Part shown: piece by piece, positions 1-9,139 of the stretch
Layout of the letters: each line of letters starts with the position of its first letter
How positions within the stretch are numbered: position 1 is the stretch's first letter
Assembly: GCF_027942865.1 (NCBI RefSeq)
Contig: NC_134524.1
Location: 19,273,536-19,337,535 of the forward strand
DNA: 64,000 nucleotides
Origin: Odontesthes bonariensis
Taxonomy: Eukaryota > Chordata > Actinopteri > Atheriniformes > Atherinopsidae
Direction of reading: 5' to 3'
Program-made: the position numbers and the translations under genes
Notes under the pieces: generated by a model
Told to the model about the DNA's origin: nothing
What the model saw: only the letters and a program-made list of their open reading frames with translations
Database searches by the model: none

Positions 1-1225
1 TTAATGTTGTTTCTCTGCTCCCCTCAGATAATAACAGATAGGTGTTTGCTGTGTTTGGATCCAGTGTGATGGCACTTGAATATCTCAAGAAGTCAGCTCT
101 GGTCTTTGGTTCTGGTTCTGACAGTAAAACATCCACTTTAGACACTGCCAGTGAGACGTTTGTCCACTGTTCTCTCAGAATGTCCTGCAGTTTATCTCTG
201 GTCTCTGACACAGCTGCTGTCACATCCTCAAAGTACCTCAGAGGACGAGCTTTGATGCTGGATGAGTGTGTAGACTCACTGAGTGCAGACAGTGAGGGGT
301 AGCTGTGTAGAAACTGGCTGTGATCCTCTGTGTGTGAGAGCTGCTCCAGCTCGGTGTCTTTCCTCTTCAGCTCAGAGATCTCCTGCTTCAGCTTCCCCTG
401 AAGCTCTCTGACTCGACTCACTTCAGCTTCCTGCTGGGATCTGAGCTGCTGCTTCACATCAGAGCTTCTTTTCTGGATGAGACGGATCAGCTCACTGAAG
501 ATCTTCTCACTGTCCTCCACTGCTTTATCAGCAGAGCCGTCGATGGCCTCCACCTCCTGTTGGAGCAGCTTCACATCGTGCTCTCGGCCCTGGATTCTCT
601 GCTGGATTTGTTGTCGACTCCCCTCGAGCTCCTTCTGCTTCTCAGTCCTTTCTGCTTCTGCTGGGACTGTTTCATGGCCTTTATGTTCATCCATTAAGCA
701 GAGATAACAGATAATCTGCTGATCAGTACGACAGAAAATCTTCATCACCTCATCGTGACGAGAGCAGACGTTCTCCTGGAGCTTCTCAGAGGGGTCGACC
801 AGCTTGTGTTTCTTTAGTTGAGTTACATCATAGTGAGGTTGGAGGTGTTTCTCACAGTAAGAAACCAAACATACCAGACAGGACTTGATGGCTTTCAGCT
901 TCCTCCTAGTGCAGACATCACAGGCCACATCTTCAGGTCCAGCATAGCAGTGATCAGCTGGAGCAGCTTGGACTCCAGCCTTCTTCAGCTCTTCCACTAA
1001 CTCTGCTAACATGATGTTTTTCTCCAGTGCAGGTCTTGGTGCGAACATTTTCCGACACTGAGGGCAGCTGTGGATTCCCCTCTTCTCCTCTCCATCCCAG
1101 AAGCTTTCAATACAGTTCTTGCAGTAGCTGTGTCCACAGGGAATCGTCACCGGATCCCTCAGCAGATCCAGACAGATACAACAAGAGAATTGTTCCGAAT
1201 CCAACTGATTTCTTTGCTGCGCCAT
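1..1225 (-). CDS. TRIM protein (finTRIM/TRIM16-like), 3' part outside window
   Basis: Open minus-strand frame from ATG at 1225 to the left edge, about 408 codons with no stop seen. It starts MAQQRNQLDS and has a C3HC4 RING within residues 15-60 (CCIC, then CGHSYCKNC, then CPQC), two B-box-like zinc regions (CDVC...; CSRHDEVMKIFC), a long coiled coil, and the first part of a PRY domain (ITLDPNTANTYLLLSEG). The rest of PRY/SPRY must lie left of base 1. TRIM proteins of this build are ubiquitin E3 ligases, and the fish-expanded ones are linked to antiviral defence; that role is inferred from family. No intron is seen. It is a near copy of the gene at 5447-7117 except in the PRY part. Start chosen by the family's MAQQ N-terminus. 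Confidence 0.85.
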   Translation of the reverse strand, partial: MAQQRNQLDSEQFSCCICLDLLRDPVTIPCGHSYCKNCIESFWDGEEKRGIHSCPQCRKMFAPRPALEKNIMLAELVEELKKAGVQAAPADHCYAGPEDVACDVCTRRKLKAIKSCLVCLVSYCEKHLQPHYDVTQLKKHKLVDPSEKLQENVCSRHDEVMKIFCRTDQQIICYLCLMDEHKGHETVPAEAERTEKQKELEGSRQQIQQRIQGREHDVKLLQQEVEAIDGSADKAVEDSEKIFSELIRLIQKRSSDVKQQLRSQQEAEVSRVRELQGKLKQEISELKRKDTELEQLSHTEDHSQFLHSYPSLSALSESTHSSSIKARPLRYFEDVTAAVSETRDKLQDILREQWTNVSLAVSKVDVLLSEPEPKTRADFLRYSSAITLDPNTANTYLLLSEGSRETTL

Positions 1226-1308
1226 TTCCCCTCTCAACAACAGACAGTGTGTCAGCAGTTTTCACTTCCTCCTCTGCAAATAAGTAGTCGCACATAAAGC
1301 CACACCCA

Positions 1309-1327
1309 AGTTTCTTTTCTTTCACTC
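1309..1327 (-). promoter_or_regulatory. IRF/ISRE-like site upstream of TRIM copy 1
   Basis: On the minus strand this reads GAGTGAAAGAAAAGAAACT, a run of GAAA units with AANNGAAA spacing typical of IRF binding. It lies about 85 bp upstream of the ATG at 1225 and is preserved upstream of the second TRIM copy. Interferon control is an inference from motif and gene family. Confidence 0.4.
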
Positions 1328-1449
1328 TCACACTGATCTGCAGCAGTCTGACCTGTCAGCTCACCGTTGGCAGCGAGGTGACTCCACCAGTCCCGACGCT
1401 GTCAGATCTGTGAAATGGGAGGAACCAGGAAATAGACTGTCGCAGCTCA

Positions 1450-2490
1450 ACTCTGTTTGAGAGAAGGGGGGGAGCTGTCGGTATTTGTGTTGTTCCAGGA
1501 AATGGCGCAGTTTGAGTCTGTGTTATGGTCACCCGTAATCTACACATTTCAAGCTGTTATTTTCTGTTTCCGTTCAAGTCGTACGTGTGATGAGCTCCAA
1601 TTCGTGCTTATCCTGATACCTCTCTGTGTCCCAACAGATGTGAATATATTTGTAATTTGGTAATTTCATTCATGAACACTTTGAAGCAACAGAAGTGATG
1701 AAGGTGTTTACAAACCCTTTGCTCTTATTTCAGACATTGTGTTTTGCTTCTGTCTGGTAATTATCTGATGGTCAAAACAAGGGCTGAGAGAAGCTGCTCG
1801 CTGTCACCTTTCAGCACACAAGTGTGTCCCCTTTGAGAAGATGTATATACTCATAAACACCTTAGACACGCTCCACATGGACAAACAATTTCTCTGCCTC
1901 TTTCTTAAAGAATTAATGATGAATAACTACACGATACCTATAGATAACATTACAAGTTAAGTGATGGTTCAAGCTAATGCTTTAATCATTTCCACTCACT
2001 ATCGTAGACTAAGCTCGATGTCCCTTGTTTTATTGTAGCTGTAAGTTCTGTGAAATGTTGAGGGTTGTAAAGTAAAACTTACATCTGCTGGTGTTGTCAT
2101 CAACTATGGTGAGCAGAAACACAAAACTAACTTAAAAAAAACAGGTAAGATCGTTCGGAAATGTTGTCAGCTTACATATTCATTCTCCACAAGTTTATAT
2201 TAAAACTCTGAACGATGAAAAAGCGTTTTGAAATTGAGCAATTTCCTTATTCAAGTCAACGAGAGTTCACAAACTATGAATATGTACATTAATTAAAGGA
2301 GCTCTGGTGAATTTGGCCCATTTTTGGCCTCTTTGGCTCCCCCTACAGCTTGGTGTATAACGCTCACTATGTGTGCGCTATGCACATGTACAGCCACACG
2401 CATGAATTCAGAACTCATGTTGAAGAGGCCACACAATTGTGTTGTGTGCTGTGCTTTAAAGAGGCTTTAAAGACAAACTATTCCAGACTC
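1450..2490. other. Intergenic, no gene seen
   Basis: AT-rich sequence between TRIM copy 1 and the SINE. No coding frame with recognisable similarity and no clear transposon ends were found. Confidence 0.5.
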
Positions 2491-2506
2491 TCAAAACACA
2501 AATGAT

Positions 2507-2708
2507 CGGGGTGGTCTGTGGCGTAGTGGGTACAGCAGGTGCCCCATGTACAGAGGCTACAGTCCTCGCTGCAGCTGGCCCCGGTTCGAGTCCTGCATCG
2601 GACGGCCCTTTGCTGCATGTCGTTCCCCCTCTCTCTGCCCCCTACTTCCTGTCTCTCTAAACTGTCCTATCAATTAAAGGCATAAAAGCCCAGAAAAATA
2701 ATTTAAAA
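2507..2708 (+). mobile_element. tRNA-derived SINE, copy 1
   Basis: The head carries RNA polymerase III boxes: GTGGCGTAGTGGG (A box-like) and GGTTCGAGTCC (B box), followed by a pyrimidine-rich body and an A-rich tail. The element is flanked by a perfect 14-bp direct repeat AAAACACAAATGAT (2493-2506 and 2709-2722), the target-site duplication expected of LINE-mobilised SINEs. A second copy of the same family lies at 58456-58618 in the opposite direction. Confidence 0.85.
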
Positions 2709-2739
2709 AAAACACAAATGATTTAACCAGGTCCTGATA

Positions 2740-3454
2740 AAAGTGCCAGTTGAAGAGGCCATCACTGCAGCTGCTGTTACTGTCTCTAACCCCAGCAGCG
2801 CTTGCATGCCAGTGCACCATGGGCAAGCTGCCACTGTCTGTGTGGTTGTGATGTTTGCATTAACAAGGGGAACACAGGACTAGATTAATAAACGTCCAAA
2901 CAGTCCAAAGACTTTGCATGGAACAGGTCTGATGGAAGGTTAAGAAAAAAAAAACAGACAACAGAGGGTTATTTCAGAGGAGCAGCAGATTTTAATTCAG
3001 TTCATATTGTCTGCTGAATCTGCTAGTGTGTCTTGTCCTACTTCCACCTCTGGCACCCTCTATACTTTCATTACCCCCTACCCGAACCAGGGTTTGCATC
3101 CCCACCCCACTGTGACTGGTGTGCAGTTGGTGAGAGGCTGGGGTAGCTTGTGGCTGTTAAAAAAAAAAAAAAAAAAAGAAAAAAGATGGTTGTTGTGGTG
3201 TGAGGAGCAGTGATGGCTGGCATTAGGGGGGTGACTCTGAGACGCCAGTGGTCACTGTCTAGCCTCCTGGAGGTGTCATGGGCCCAACTAGACAAAACAT
3301 TGATGAAAGGAGGTTCCCACCTGATGACCCCAATGACTTGTTGGTCACCACTGCTCACTGATCTATATAGGGAGTATAGGGAATTATTCACTGAGTTTGG
3401 TCCATATTTTATTTATTATTTGTTTTCCTTTAGCACAAGTTTCTTGTGTTTACC
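2740..3454. other. Intergenic with A-run, no gene seen
   Basis: Contains an A-run of about 18 bases near 3159-3177. No coding sequence could be recognised. The A-run could be the tail of an old retroposon, but no body or target duplication was identified. Confidence 0.4.
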
Positions 3455-3565
3455 TTGAATGCAGTAGCTGTGTCCACAGGGGATAGTCACCGGATCCTTC
3501 AGTAGATCCAGATAGATCGAACAAGACAATTTCACCAAGCTGAGCTGATATCCTTGCTGCTCCAT
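3455..3565 (-). pseudogene. TRIM RING fragment (dead third copy)
   Basis: The ATG at 3565 opens MEQQGYQLSLVKLSCSIYLD, then LLKDPVTIPCGHSYC, clearly the start of the same TRIM family. The second zinc ligand of the RING is lost: the family's C-x-x-C reads C-S-I-Y here, so Cys has become Tyr. Similarity ends after HSYC and the frame runs into unrelated sequence. Upstream similarity to the other copies extends to about 3720, including the region before the ATG. A decayed partial duplicate is the simplest reading. Confidence 0.8.
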
Positions 3566-3719
3566 TTCACCTCCCAATAACTGCGAATGTCTCAAAAGTT
3601 TCACCGTCTCCACTTTGGCTCGTCAGCTTTTTGACTTTGCAGCTCAGTGGTTACACAAATCCCTGAGATGTCAGACCAGTGAATGGGGGAGGAGTCAGTA
3701 GCATCAGAGTCCAACTCTG

Positions 3720-5029
3720 TACTGGGCAGAGATGAATGTTATCAGCGTCTTTCTTATAGACTTCAGAAAAAGAAACCGTATGTGCCCTGGCAGCATTTCT
3801 GCCCCACACTTACACGTCTCTAATCAGTTTGAAATGAGCAAAACTTCTGCTCGCCCTTTGTAATGATCAATTTCTCAAGTGCGTTGTATGAACAGCACTT
3901 CTCTTTCTTCCTATGGGCTGGATTTAGCTTTTAACAAGCTGCTTCTGCATTTCGGCTGAGTGTTGGTCAAATAAATCACAGCATGGTGTAATTAATACGT
4001 CACCCAAGGTTATAGTTACCTCATTTTAACTCTTGCTAATAATATATATCCTCATACATGAAACCTGAGTGTTAAAAGAAGACGTACCGTCCCGTTATTA
4101 AGTTTTTTTCCCCCTGAGGAGAACGATGAATAATTTTCTCTTGCACTGTTCTTTCTCCGTTCTTTTTATATCTAGTATGTTTGTTTCGGTCATTATTGCC
4201 ACCATGTGTCACCATCTATAATCACAATCAACAACAACAACTTCAGTTGCCTTTTTTTCTGAATTTTGCTCACTTTTTGAGACGTTTGAAACGCATATAA
4301 TGCTTAAAATGATGCAAGTAGATTCTGATCTGCATGAAAAATCCAACGATGGTAACATTTGTCGAGGAATAATTATGGTTTCAAAGTTGAAAGAAGTTTG
4401 AGTGAGGCAGACATTCTTCTTCACAGATATTTTAATTCACGACTAAATCTTTTTATCCAAATAAACCTTTTACATATTTAAACAGCTTGCACGTTTTTTT
4501 TTTTTGCATCATTAATCATCTTTAATCATCATTTAGCAGCTATGAGACATCATCTTTAACAGTTGAGATTCAAACCTCAAAGATATTCAGTCTGTTATTT
4601 AACCAGAAATAGACTCATCAAACCTTAACATTTTAATAGCTGGAACCAATAAATGGCAATCAATCAACTTTAATCATTTAGCTGACAAACCATTGCAGAT
4701 CTGACATATTTCTTTGTATTGCTTTCTTTCATTGAATCGCAGTCATCATGAACAGCTGCTGCAGAACCAAATACAATTAAACAGAATGAATCAAACATTT
4801 AAATTATGGTGAACATGAACAGCAGAATAATTCAAACGGGTGATTCTCAGCAATAACAACTGAAGTCAAACATGAAACACAAAAGTATCGCTGTAAAAGG
4901 ATGGTGGACATCTTACTCTTAATTATGTTTGTTTTTTTGTTACTTTACTTGGTCTGATGTACAGTATTTCCCAGTAGTTCAAAGGTACTAATCATGGTTA
5001 TAAATCTGCACTGACCATAAATCTGTATC
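3720..5029. other. Intergenic, no gene seen
   Basis: AT-rich spacer between the dead RING fragment and the dead SPRY fragment. Nothing recognisable on either strand. Confidence 0.5.
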
Positions 5030-5255
5030 TGACTGAACTCAGCAGTGACTCCATGATAAAAAGGCCAAACTCCAGCATATAGAGGCTGAATGAATGCGCT
5101 CTAGACTCTGTCGAGCAGATCAATGGTTTCCCAGAGGCTGCAGGATAACTGTTCCTGCTCCACTAACCCTCCCAGTAACGACGTCAAATTACTCTTTCTG
5201 CTCGGGACCTGAACATGTGATGAGTGAAACCTTCTGGGTGACTAGAATAAGACTG
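5030..5255 (-). pseudogene. PRY/SPRY fragment, dead TRIM copy
   Basis: 5034-5150 aligns with the 3' end of the intact TRIM gene (about 5462-5577), sharing blocks such as TCCAGCAT and GACTCTGT. 5155-5250 aligns with a more upstream SPRY segment (about 5790-5877, around CTCCCAGTAAC). The roughly 210 bp between these two SPRY segments is missing and small indels break the frame. It lies just downstream of the intact gene's stop codon, so it looks like a remnant of a tandem copy. Confidence 0.7.
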
Positions 5256-5446
5256 TGGATTCAATATTGCTGCTTTTAGAATATTTGTTTTTGTAAAAAG
5301 AGTCAATTTTAGTCCAAATAAAAAGGAAATACAGCCGGTACGAGTTTGGTCATATTACTTCAGCTGTGCCTCGCCCCAGTATAGCTAAAGTACATCTAAG
5401 TCGGACTAATGTTCCATACATGGCTTGATGGTAATCTATCTGCCTG

Positions 5447-7117
5447 TTAGATAAGTTCACAGAACTCGGCAGTCTCTCCATCAGGGCCACTGAGAAAAAG
5501 TCCAGCATGGAGCGGCTGGGTGAATGTGGTCTGGACTCTGTGGAGGAGAGTCATGGTGTCAGAGACGCTGTAGAAGGACAGAACACCCGCTCTGTGGTCC
5601 AGGTACACTCCTACTCTGGAGGACAGAGGGCCTGAGATACTAGTTGAGACGCTGTTATGTGTGAAATTAAAAACTGTGTTCCAGTGAAAAACCCAAGACT
5701 TGTCATTGTATCCAAATACATGTGCAGCGAAGTCCCCTGATCTGCCAATTGTCTTGTAAGCAACAGCTACACCAACACCACTGCTCCTTTCCACCTCCCA
5801 GTAACAGCGTCCAGTTAGTTCATTGATGCTCAGGACCTGAGACACATGAATGAATCTGTCTGGATGTTGAGTATATCCCTTATTACATATTTGAAATGTT
5901 ACTTTTGTATTGTCCTGTGATAAAATCAAAAATGTGTTTGCTGTGTTTGGATCCAGTGTTATCTTACGTGCATATCTTAACATTCCAGCTCTGTTCTTCG
6001 GCTCTTCGGGTGACACTGAAACATCCTCTTCGGACACTGTCAGTGAGACGTTTGTCCACTGCTCTCTCAGAATGTCCTGCAGTTTATCTCTGGTCTCTGA
6101 CACAGCTGCTGTCACATCCTCAAAGTACCTCAGAGGACGAGCTTTGATGCTGGATGAGTGTGTAGACTCACTGAGTGCAGACAGTGAGGGGTAGCTGTGT
6201 AGAAACTGGCTGTGATCCTCTGTGTGTGAGAGCTGCTCCAGCTCGGTGTCTTTCCTCTTCAGCTCAGAGATCTCCTGCTTCAGCTTCCCCTGAAGCTCTC
6301 TGACTCGACTCACTTCAGCTTCCTGCTGGGATCTGAGCTGCTGCTTCACATCAGAGCTTCTTTTCTGGATGAGACGGATCAGCTCACTGAAGATCCTCTC
6401 ACTGTCCTCCACTGCTTTATCAGTGAATCCGTCGATGGCCTCCACCTCCTGTTGGAGCAGCTTCACATCGTGCTCTCGGCCCTGGATTCTCTGCTGGATT
6501 TGTTGTCGACTCCCCTCGAGCTCCTTCTGCTTCTCAGTCCTTTCTGCTTCTGCTGGGACTGTTTCATGGCCTTTATGTTCATCCATTGAGCAGAGATAAC
6601 AGATAATCTGCTGATCAGTACGACAGAAAATCTTCATCACCTCATCGTGACGAGAGCAGACGTTCTCCTGGAGCTTCTCAGAGGGGTCAACCAGCTTGTG
6701 TTTCTTTAGTCGAGTTACATCATAGTGAGGTTGGAGGTGTTTCTCACAGTAAGAAACCAAACATACCAGACAGGACTTGATGGCTTTCAGCTTCCTCCCA
6801 GTGCAGACATCACAGGCCACATCTTCAGGTCCAGCATAGCAGTGATCAGCTGGAGCAGCTTGGACTCCAGCCTTCTTCAGCTCTTCCACTAACTCTGCTA
6901 AGATGATGTTTTTCTCCAGTGCAGGTCTTGGTGCGAACATTTTCCGACACTGAGGGCAGCTGTGGATTCCTTTCTGAACCTCTCCATCCCAGAAGCTTTT
7001 GATACAGTTCTTGCAGTAGCTGTGTCCACAGGGAATCGTCACCGGATCCCTCAGCAGATCCAGACAGATACAACAAGAGAATTTCCCTGAGTCCAGCTGA
7101 TTTCTTTGCTGCGCCAT
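5447..7117 (-). CDS. TRIM protein, finTRIM/TRIM16-like, intact and intronless
   Basis: Single open frame of 556 codons from ATG at 7117 (MAQQRNQLDSG) to a stop at 5447. Order of domains: C3HC4 RING (C15, C18, C30, H32, C35, C38, then the CPQC pair near 54-57); B-box 1-like region (CDVC...CEKHLQPH, about 100-135); B-box 2 (CSRHDEVMKIFC...CSMDEHKGH, about 155-190); coiled coil (about 195-310); PRY (ITLDPNTANT, about 385 on); SPRY (LTGRCYWEVE, then GVYLDHRAGVLSFYSV) to the end (ETAEFCELI). All RING ligands are present, so E3 ubiquitin ligase activity is likely. The SPRY presumably reads the target. A GAAA-rich IRF-like site sits about 90 bp upstream. The family is strongly expanded in fish. I cannot assign an ortholog name. 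Confidence 0.93.
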   Translation of the reverse strand: MAQQRNQLDSGKFSCCICLDLLRDPVTIPCGHSYCKNCIKSFWDGEVQKGIHSCPQCRKMFAPRPALEKNIILAELVEELKKAGVQAAPADHCYAGPEDVACDVCTGRKLKAIKSCLVCLVSYCEKHLQPHYDVTRLKKHKLVDPSEKLQENVCSRHDEVMKIFCRTDQQIICYLCSMDEHKGHETVPAEAERTEKQKELEGSRQQIQQRIQGREHDVKLLQQEVEAIDGFTDKAVEDSERIFSELIRLIQKRSSDVKQQLRSQQEAEVSRVRELQGKLKQEISELKRKDTELEQLSHTEDHSQFLHSYPSLSALSESTHSSSIKARPLRYFEDVTAAVSETRDKLQDILREQWTNVSLTVSEEDVSVSPEEPKNRAGMLRYARKITLDPNTANTFLILSQDNTKVTFQICNKGYTQHPDRFIHVSQVLSINELTGRCYWEVERSSGVGVAVAYKTIGRSGDFAAHVFGYNDKSWVFHWNTVFNFTHNSVSTSISGPLSSRVGVYLDHRAGVLSFYSVSDTMTLLHRVQTTFTQPLHAGLFLSGPDGETAEFCELI

Positions 7118-7200
7118 TTCACCTCTCAACAACAGACAGTGTGTCAGCCGCTTTCACTTGCTCCGCTCCAAATAAGCAGTCACACAAAAAGCCACACCCA

Positions 7201-7219
7201 AGTTTCTTTTCTTTCACTC
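7201..7219 (-). promoter_or_regulatory. IRF/ISRE-like site upstream of intact TRIM
   Basis: Same GAAA-repeat motif as at 1309-1327 (minus strand ends AAAAGAAACT), about 85 bp before the ATG at 7117. Conservation in both copies while nearby bases differ makes it a promoter candidate, but the copies are young, so conservation alone is weak evidence. Confidence 0.4.
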
Positions 7220-7299
7220 TCACATACTGATTTGCAGCAGCTGTGTTTATCAGCTCTCTTACCTAGCAGCACAGTGGTTACACAAGTCTTCTAGTTGTC

Positions 7300-8340
7300 A
7301 GATCTGTTGAAGCAGAGGGACTTTGAAACATACGTTGTGTTCAGTATAAGGTGCAGGAACAGAAATTTTTCTGGCTCTTGTAAACAAGTTTATAGTTGGT
7401 TTGAACTCCTGTAATCTCTTTGCCCTCCTATAAATCTTTAAAGATTGACCTTTGTTCTTATGACAAAGATTATAAAACCACTTGTTATTACAAAACACAG
7501 CTCTTGTTTTTGTTTTAATGTCCTCTCCTTACGAGGCATCTCTGCAGAATGAAATATGATTGATAAACTATAATCTAATGCACATAAAACACACACACAG
7601 GGACATTTCAGACTTTTTTCAAGACATATAATGTATAGATATGAATTTCCATGGTGCTGATTCATAATCTGCCCTTTATTGTTCATAGTGCTGATAATAA
7701 AGTAAAAAATAATTAAATGATATGGAAATCATGTATTTAAATGAATTTGTGCTTGACTATCCACTTTGCGCAAGACAGCAAGGTTACAAAAGTTACATAT
7801 TTTATATTTATGCATATTATATTTAATTTGTGCGTATACAAATGTGATAAACAGGTACTGATATGTTTAAATGAGAGGTTGAGAAAGGCACAATTCAAAT
7901 TATTCTAATTATTATTGTCATTAATGTTGTATTTATACTAATATAGTCCAAAATTATGTGAATAAGCATGTAGGCTACATTGCATAGTTTTAGTTAAATA
8001 ACCTATGCCTCATTGCGATTAGAAACATACATGTAGGAAAAGCACTGCAACTCACTCGACAATAAAATTGTATATCTCAAATGCACTTTGCCCATGACTC
8101 CCCTCAGCATGCTGTGTGTGGTTAATTAGTGGCTATAACTTCTGAGAGTGTGTGCAGCGTCAGACGCACACACACAGGATGCTGCTCGCTTCACTAACTT
8201 CGTCAGTCATCTTGCAAGAATACACCGTGGCGTGCTCAAACAAATACCGCTGCAGAACCTACTCAGCGGACCGTCAGTTGTGCTCTCTCCGTCTCTTAGC
8301 AGCGCCAAGCTGCAGCAGTATGCAGCCAAGAAAACAGCAC
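7300..8340. other. Intergenic, no gene seen
   Basis: AT-rich to about 8050, then mixed sequence. Nothing recognisable as coding or as a transposon end. Confidence 0.5.
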
Positions 8341-8349
8341 AAACAAGCG

Positions 8350-9065
8350 TTGGCCTAGCTCAGAGGGTCAATAAACTACTTTGGGACTCAGAGATCATGT
8401 GTTCAAGTTTCATTCTCTGATTTAATGGCTCAAACTGTTACTGAGCAGCTTTTAGTTTGTCAACATGAGGGATCAAAGCTCTTAAAGAAATAAACTCTGC
8501 AGTTCAGCATCCGAACAGAAGAATGGAAGCAGCTCAGAAAGGATGCTGCAGCTGTGGTTTGGTGGTTCAGGCAGACACAGAGCAGCTTCTGGAAGCAGAG
8601 GGAGGGGGTTCAACTCCTGTGGATGCTGATGGCTTTTAGAAAAGGAAGGGCAGGTTGTTCAGCTCAGAGAAGGCTGGGACTTTTGAAGCCAAAATGAAAA
8701 GAGAAACTTTAGGATTCTACCTTTCAGTGTGTTGTTGGACAGCTCAGGCTGTTGGGTGAAAACTTTGATCCTCAGAGAACATGGAAACTATGATCACAGG
8801 ACTTTTAAAGTTCAATAAAGTTCTTCATAAAGAGTAGCTCAGGATGATGGGATGCTGCCTGGGGCTGGAATCATCATGGGTTCAATTCCCTCAAATACTC
8901 TGTGGACTTCCAGGATTTAATCTTTAAGGAATCAAATCACCATTTCTTTCAGAGAACGAGCCCAATAATCAAATTAAGGTTTGTATGAAAGTGTTACAGG
9001 GCAGATAGCTCAGACTGATAAACAGTTTCAGTGCTGTGACAACGTCTGAAGCCTGATCGAAAGTT
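8350..9065 (+). repeat. Array of degenerate tRNA-like units
   Basis: At least four, possibly seven, units have an A-box-like TAGCTCAG/GGCTCAA/GGTTCAG followed 40-50 bases later by a B-box-like GGTTCAA/GTTCAAG/GGATCAA. They start near 8351, 8421, 8554, 8648, 8735, 8831 and 8998, a step of roughly 70-95 bp (the last step is about double). The best unit (8831-8901, 71 nt) has GTAGCTCAGGATG and GGGTTCAATTCCC, with ends AGAGTA and TACTCT that could pair as an acceptor stem. No unit folds into a convincing complete cloverleaf, so these are not called tRNA genes. Units at 8648 and 8735 are weak. Confidence 0.45.
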
Positions 9066-9139
9066 ATCAAGACTTTCATTCAGAAAGTCGTTGAGCTATA
9101 TCTTATGTATTAAATGCTATTTTTTGCTTTGTTGTATGT

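Noticed and set aside
8831..8901. Functional tRNA gene
   Set aside because: A-box, B-box and possible acceptor pairing are present, but D and anticodon stems do not pair well and there is no clear terminator.
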